From positions 7,067 to 71,066 of the forward strand of contig JANOCD010000051.1 of the NCBI GenBank assembly GCA_031411995.1: DNA of 64,000 nt, written 5' to 3'. The notes under the pieces are model-generated. The model was given only the letters and a program-made list of their open reading frames with translations. It was not told where the DNA came from and did no database searches. The position numbers were made by a program, and so were the translations under genes. This DNA is from Rudanella sp031411995. Lineage in GTDB: Bacteria; Bacteroidota; Bacteroidia; Cytophagales; Spirosomataceae. This document shows, one piece after another, positions 60,505-64,000 of this stretch (the stretch's first letter is position 1; the number at the start of each line of letters is the position of its first letter).

Positions 60505-61380
60505 TTAGTACGTTTTTGTCATATCTGACGGAATAGTAAGAATTACCGTACCCGTATTCTGATTTTCGACCAACAGATGTTGGATCGATTCTTGCTCCAC
60601 AGACGAAATAGTCAAAACTCGGAGTGCAGGCCGTTGCTGGTGTAAATACCAGTTGATTCCTTCAAAATTCTTAGAGTGATAGTCGCCATTATAGTGCAAC
60701 AGTATTTTGCCCGCCTGCCAGTTCTGCAAAATAAAATGGGCCATTGTTGCATCTTTAATAGCCTGAGCACGGGCAAAATTTTCACTGCTACTGTTCCCTC
60801 CGGCCCCATGACCCGACATCATGTCCATCATACCTTTATAGCCGGGCAGCGTTAAATCGACAGTCAGTGGCAACGGAGCCATCCATTCTTTGCCAGCAAC
60901 CGTATCGAGCGCAGTCAGCCCCTGCCGAGCTACCAAACTGGCATATCGGCGCGGTACGTTTGCAGCCACAAACGAAATCTTGTTGGTACGCGCAAAATCA
61001 ACGATAGGCCGATAGTCAGTGGTGTAGTTTGGCCATAATCGAGCCTGTTTGGCGAACTCTTTGTCGGAAATGCTGCCTTGCACGTAACTAGTCAAAGCCA
61101 CCTGATTATCAGCTTCGAACATCTCACCTCCCAGCACCAACTGCCCTTTTTTGAGCGCAAACAGGTCTTTTGTAAGCTGTAGTTCGAGCCAGTGACAGAT
61201 AGGATTATTATGCAACTCGCCAAACAACACCACATCGGCCTCAGCCGCCTGTTTCAGCAGTTTTTCGTAGCTAATGGTTTTACCCTTGTGATTAAAAAGC
61301 TGATAGGCCGGGTGGGGATCAACAAAAGCAAAAAGTAATGAACAATGAATAATGAACAATATAAAATGGATTGGCTTCAT
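60505..61380 (-). CDS. ChaN family haem-binding lipoprotein-like protein
   Basis: 291 aa from ATG 61380-61378 (MKPIHFILFIIHCSLLFAF, signal peptide). DUF399/ChaN features are VVLFGELHNNPICHWLELQL, LGGEMFEADNQVAL, FVAANVPRRYASLVARQG and LLHYNGDYHSKN. ChaN binds haem and helps iron acquisition. Part of the signal peptide is encoded by a repeated ATTCATTGTTC sequence that also occurs just upstream. Confidence 0.88.
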   Translation of the reverse strand: MKPIHFILFIIHCSLLFAFVDPHPAYQLFNHKGKTISYEKLLKQAAEADVVLFGELHNNPICHWLELQLTKDLFALKKGQLVLGGEMFEADNQVALTSYVQGSISDKEFAKQARLWPNYTTDYRPIVDFARTNKISFVAANVPRRYASLVARQGLTALDTVAGKEWMAPLPLTVDLTLPGYKGMMDMMSGHGAGGNSSSENFARAQAIKDATMAHFILQNWQAGKILLHYNGDYHSKNFEGINWYLHQQRPALRVLTISSVEQESIQHLLVENQNTGTVILTIPSDMTKTY

Positions 61381-61417
61381 AAAACAGGGCTGTCTATCAT
61401 TCATTGTTCATCATTCA

Positions 61418-62197
61418 TTACAACTCCCTTACCCAGATATTGCGGAAACCTACTGGGTTACCGTGATCCTGCAAAATGAGTGGCCCCTTGCCGTGAGCAA
61501 TCATTTTCGGGTAGCCGATATACTCGGTCGTGCCCCGAATGGCGACGTGGTTTTGTACCAGAATCCCGTTTAGCATCACCGTAACGTAGGCGGGGTCGAT
61601 CATAACACCCGCCTTGCTGAATCGTGGTTGGGTATAAATAATATCGTAGGACTGCCACTCGCCGGGTTTGCGGCTGGGGTTGGCCAACGGAATAGCCTGC
61701 TTATAGATGGAGCCAACCATGCCATTCACGTAGGTTGGGTTGTTGTAGTTATCCAATACCTGTACCTCATAACGGCCCTGAATAAACACACCGCTATTGC
61801 CCCGGCCCTGTCCGTTGCCTTCCACTTTGGCGGGTGTCTGGAATTCAAGGTGAAGCTGCATATCGCCAAATTGCTGCTTGGTCATGGCCGACGATGTTTT
61901 GGAGGAATACAACACGCCATCGCGCACGGGCCATTGCAACGCTTCGGTGCTGGCGGTTGGGTTATAGCCTTTGTTGGCATACCACTGATCGGCGTTTTTG
62001 CCATCGAAAAGCACAATGGCATCCGACGGAGGGGTGGTGCCTGCCGTATTAGCCGAGAATACACCCGGCGTTACAATGGGTGGCACCGGCTCCCAAATTT
62101 CCGATGATTGAGGGGTTTGTTTGGCGGGTTCAACCTGAGCAAAGGCAACGCTTAAAGCGGCAAAGCTTAGGAAAATGGTTGATGTTGTCTTTTTCAT
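61418..62197 (-). CDS. DUF1080 (3-keto-disaccharide hydrolase-type) exported protein
   Basis: 259 aa from ATG 62197-62195 (MKKTTSTIFLSFAALSVAFA). The concanavalin-like DUF1080 fold shows IVLFDGKNADQWYA, FGDMQLHLEFQTPAKVEGNG, GNSGVFIQGRYEVQVLDNYN and LQDHGNPVGFRNIWVREL. Family members hydrolyse 3-keto-glycosides or bind sugars. It precedes ChaN by 37 bp on the same strand. Confidence 0.92.
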   Translation of the reverse strand: MKKTTSTIFLSFAALSVAFAQVEPAKQTPQSSEIWEPVPPIVTPGVFSANTAGTTPPSDAIVLFDGKNADQWYANKGYNPTASTEALQWPVRDGVLYSSKTSSAMTKQQFGDMQLHLEFQTPAKVEGNGQGRGNSGVFIQGRYEVQVLDNYNNPTYVNGMVGSIYKQAIPLANPSRKPGEWQSYDIIYTQPRFSKAGVMIDPAYVTVMLNGILVQNHVAIRGTTEYIGYPKMIAHGKGPLILQDHGNPVGFRNIWVREL

Positions 62198-62300
62198 AAA
62201 TTGGAAATAGATCTTTGACTGGTCAAAAATAACGCACAACGGCGGTTTTCTTTACAAAGCATTGCGGGGTATTCGCTTACTTTCACGGTGACCTCACCCC

Positions 62301-63791
62301 TCAATCAAAACGCAGTTTCTCGATAAGTTCCTGCACCCTGCTGGTTCGTTGCTGGCGCACGAGAGCAAGCGGTTCGGCTGCCCGAACGGTACAGTCGGTG
62401 ATGGGGCAACGTTCGCAGGTTTCGCCTACGAGGGTGTCGGGAATGCCGGGATCATTCAGAAACTGCAACACCCCGCGAAGCTGGTCGGTGAGGGGAAAGC
62501 CAATATTGATGCTGCTATTGTCCCCGCTTGGGGGCGACGATTTCGCAATTGAAAAGACAAAATAGGCGTTTCCGCTGGTCGAAAACGTGATTCGCTGCGC
62601 GCGGCAAATGGGTTTCCCATCCCACCGTCCGGCCTGCTGAAGCTCCCGCAATTCATTCAGAATCGTTACTGATACCTGCCGTCGACAGTAATGTTCGTCG
62701 CGAGCGGTTCCGTGTGGCGTGTGTAGTTTGCTCAGGTGGAGTTCTTTGGTGAGTTGAAACCGCTGGGTTTCGGCCTGTTGATTGAACCGGAGGAAAAACA
62801 ACTCTTTCAGCCCAAAATGGCTGGTGAGCAGATTGGTGGTTCGCAGCAGAAACATTTCGGGAGTCACCGCAAACGGCTCCATCATGCGCAGCAATCGGTT
62901 GTTGTCCCAAGTGGGTTGCGCCACCAGTTCGGTCAGTTCGTTGAGCAGGCGTTGCCGGGGAATCAGGATGGCACGGGCAAAATAGGAAGCCCGGAAGTTA
63001 TTCAACACTTCATCGAACGTTCTGGCTTCCAGCACCGACGATTCCAGCGGGCGAATCGTGATTTTCAGCCTGCGGTAACCTACTTCCCGCGCCAATGTGA
63101 ACGCCCGCTGCTCATTGGAGAGTTGACTATTGAGCAACAGCGTGTTTTTTTCCGGCAAATACACCGAACGAAGCGTCGAAAGTTCGGGGCGGGTGACGGC
63201 ATCATACGACTCGATTTCGCATTGGTAGTCAGTTGTCAGGATGTGGGCCAGCCATGCAGGGCAGTCAGCGGGGGATTCGGGGAGGGCATGGTCAGTCAGG
63301 TAAGCGTCGGCTTCGAGTTCGATCTCTTCAAAATAGTTATCGTGCATGGCCTGATACGTCCGCAGTACCGAGAAATAGAACTGCTCTACTTTCAAGTCAT
63401 AATTCCGCCCAATCTCGATCAGCGTGCTGACAAAGGCACTTAGTTTACTGGGCGCATTGGCCATCACTTCCAGAAAATAGCCCGGTTCAATGCCAAACAA
63501 ATCGAAGGGTAACTCGCTCAGAATGTTGGAATTGAGCAACTCCACCACCGGCTCAAGCTGTTTGCTCACCTTCAGCGAAACGAGTGTATCGTAGGTGGTG
63601 TCGAGAGCTTTGGCCAGGGCAAATACCTTTTCGCTTTTGGGGTACTTCTTTCCTTTTTCGATCTCGTTCAGATAGGAAGGCGACAAACCTGTTCGGTTGG
63701 CTAACTCGTAAGTCGAGAGTCCCAGATCATTGCGTAGCTGCTTGAGTTTCAAGCCAAAGATGAGTCGTACTTTTTCCCGATCGGTTGTCAT
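62301..63791 (-). CDS. XRE regulator with ImmA/IrrE-like and DUF2083 regions (PrpR/RamB type)
   Basis: 496 aa. Residues 12-65 are an XRE helix-turn-helix (LKQLRNDLGLSTYELANRTG, LSPSYLNEIEKGKKYP). The middle resembles ImmA/IrrE, but the HExxH site is replaced by FTLAREVGYRRL near 235, so it should not be a protease. The C-terminus has Cys459, 462 and 467 in CERCPITDC, as in PrpR/RamB short-chain acyl regulators, where such Cys bind an Fe-S cluster. It is transcribed away from the gene at the right edge and has a palindrome upstream. Confidence 0.88.
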   Translation of the reverse strand: MTTDREKVRLIFGLKLKQLRNDLGLSTYELANRTGLSPSYLNEIEKGKKYPKSEKVFALAKALDTTYDTLVSLKVSKQLEPVVELLNSNILSELPFDLFGIEPGYFLEVMANAPSKLSAFVSTLIEIGRNYDLKVEQFYFSVLRTYQAMHDNYFEEIELEADAYLTDHALPESPADCPAWLAHILTTDYQCEIESYDAVTRPELSTLRSVYLPEKNTLLLNSQLSNEQRAFTLAREVGYRRLKITIRPLESSVLEARTFDEVLNNFRASYFARAILIPRQRLLNELTELVAQPTWDNNRLLRMMEPFAVTPEMFLLRTTNLLTSHFGLKELFFLRFNQQAETQRFQLTKELHLSKLHTPHGTARDEHYCRRQVSVTILNELRELQQAGRWDGKPICRAQRITFSTSGNAYFVFSIAKSSPPSGDNSSINIGFPLTDQLRGVLQFLNDPGIPDTLVGETCERCPITDCTVRAAEPLALVRQQRTSRVQELIEKLRFD

Positions 63792-63859
63792 GGGTCAAAA
63801 ATAACTATTCTCAGATAAAGATTTACCAAATAAAGAATTTTTAGCGATTAGTCAAATTT

Positions 63860-63873
63860 AGCGAACGTTCGCT
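63860..63873. promoter_or_regulatory. Palindromic operator candidate near the XRE gene
   Basis: AGCGAACGTTCGCT is a perfect 14-bp palindrome 69 bp upstream of the XRE start. TAGCGA (63843) and TCGCTA (63887) lie on either side, forming a wider dyad. Confidence 0.5.
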
Positions 63874-63940
63874 TTTTATTACAGAGTCGCTATTTTATAT
63901 TTATACCAAAAACACAAAAATCATCAAAAATAACAAAGAT

Positions 63941-64000
63941 ATTGTAGCCGACGTTAGGATTAAGAGACCCAAAGTTGCCGAAGTTCCGGGCGAGAAAGCC
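63941..64000 (+). other. Possible 5' end of a gene with no clear start codon
   Basis: The last 60 bases read IVADVRIKRPKVAEVPGEKA in an open frame, with coding-like base use, but no ATG, GTG or TTG opens it nearby. The gene may begin with a rare codon or beyond the window. By analogy with PrpR/RamB neighbours it could be a glyoxylate-shunt gene, but the sequence does not show this. Confidence 0.25.

Noticed and set aside
1..64000. tRNA, rRNA, CRISPR arrays, intact transposases
   Set aside because: Looked for but none found; the only mobile-element trace is the pseudogene at the cysS end.

Overview
The window looks like chromosome from a member of the Bacteroidota, order Cytophagales, most likely Spirosoma or a close relative. 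The evidence is: type IX secretion (T9SS) cargo with CHU_C-type C-terminal domains; promoters of the TAnnTTTG class; a lysyl-tRNA synthetase with a C-terminal extension; a LytS-type sensor kinase with a propeller sensor domain; few Shine-Dalgarno sequences; and many exported proteins with short lipobox or Ala-X-Ala signal peptides. No rRNA, tRNA, CRISPR array or intact insertion sequence was seen.

The central discovery is at 6399-13161, directly downstream of lysS. Three co-directional genes and a structured non-coding segment form what I read as a complete retron. They are a WGR/HEAT-repeat protein (6452-9691), an overlapping winged-helix/SWIM zinc-finger protein (9663-11315), a 370-bp intergenic region that folds as an msr-msd RNA (about 11375-11626), and a reverse transcriptase (11689-13161). 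The reverse transcriptase has the retron hallmarks NAxxH, YADD and VTG. The gene content matches the type XIII retron (ARM/HEAT + WHSWIM + RT) as I recall it from published retron classification. The RNA has long a1/a2 complementary ends, three small msr hairpins and one long msd hairpin. Both the first gene and the RNA carry the same promoter layout, TTG-N20-TATATTGC. Retrons of this kind are phage-defence systems; defence by this copy is inferred.

Layout. 1-6411: an exported M28 peptidase, a small lipoprotein, an Arc-like regulator, a Band-7 membrane protein and lysS. 6399-13161: retron. 13225-19416: TMEM175-type channel, M23 peptidase with SH3 domains, a low-GC FkbM methyltransferase, a higBA toxin-antitoxin pair with a perfect palindromic operator, a second methyltransferase and small envelope proteins. 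19514-27901: exported gamma-glutamyltransferase, an unusual exported deaminase, a dienelactone-hydrolase-like protein, a membrane metallophosphoesterase, class I ribonucleotide reductase alpha subunit (no beta subunit nearby) and ribosomal protein L31 type B. 27987-32136: T9SS cargo, an outer-membrane barrel-like protein and a LuxR-type regulator.

32325-34738 is a scar of mobile DNA at the 3' end of cysS. The last 74 bp of the gene locus is duplicated (73/74 identical) on either side of a decayed kinase pseudogene, and the probable original cysS terminator is left beyond the far copy. 38132-41120 holds a second duplication: two matching promoter/operator blocks drive a thiopurine-methyltransferase-like gene and a haem-dioxygenase-like gene, each accompanied by a related mini-ORF.

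41346-64000 carries an orphan propeller-type sensor kinase, a DNA photolyase, a tetR-tolC-adaptor-RND efflux operon with a candidate TetR operator, a P1 peptidase, exported BNR-repeat and DUF4394 proteins, a single-domain response regulator, a ChaN-like protein, a DUF1080 protein and an XRE regulator of the PrpR/RamB type. A palindrome lies upstream of that last gene.
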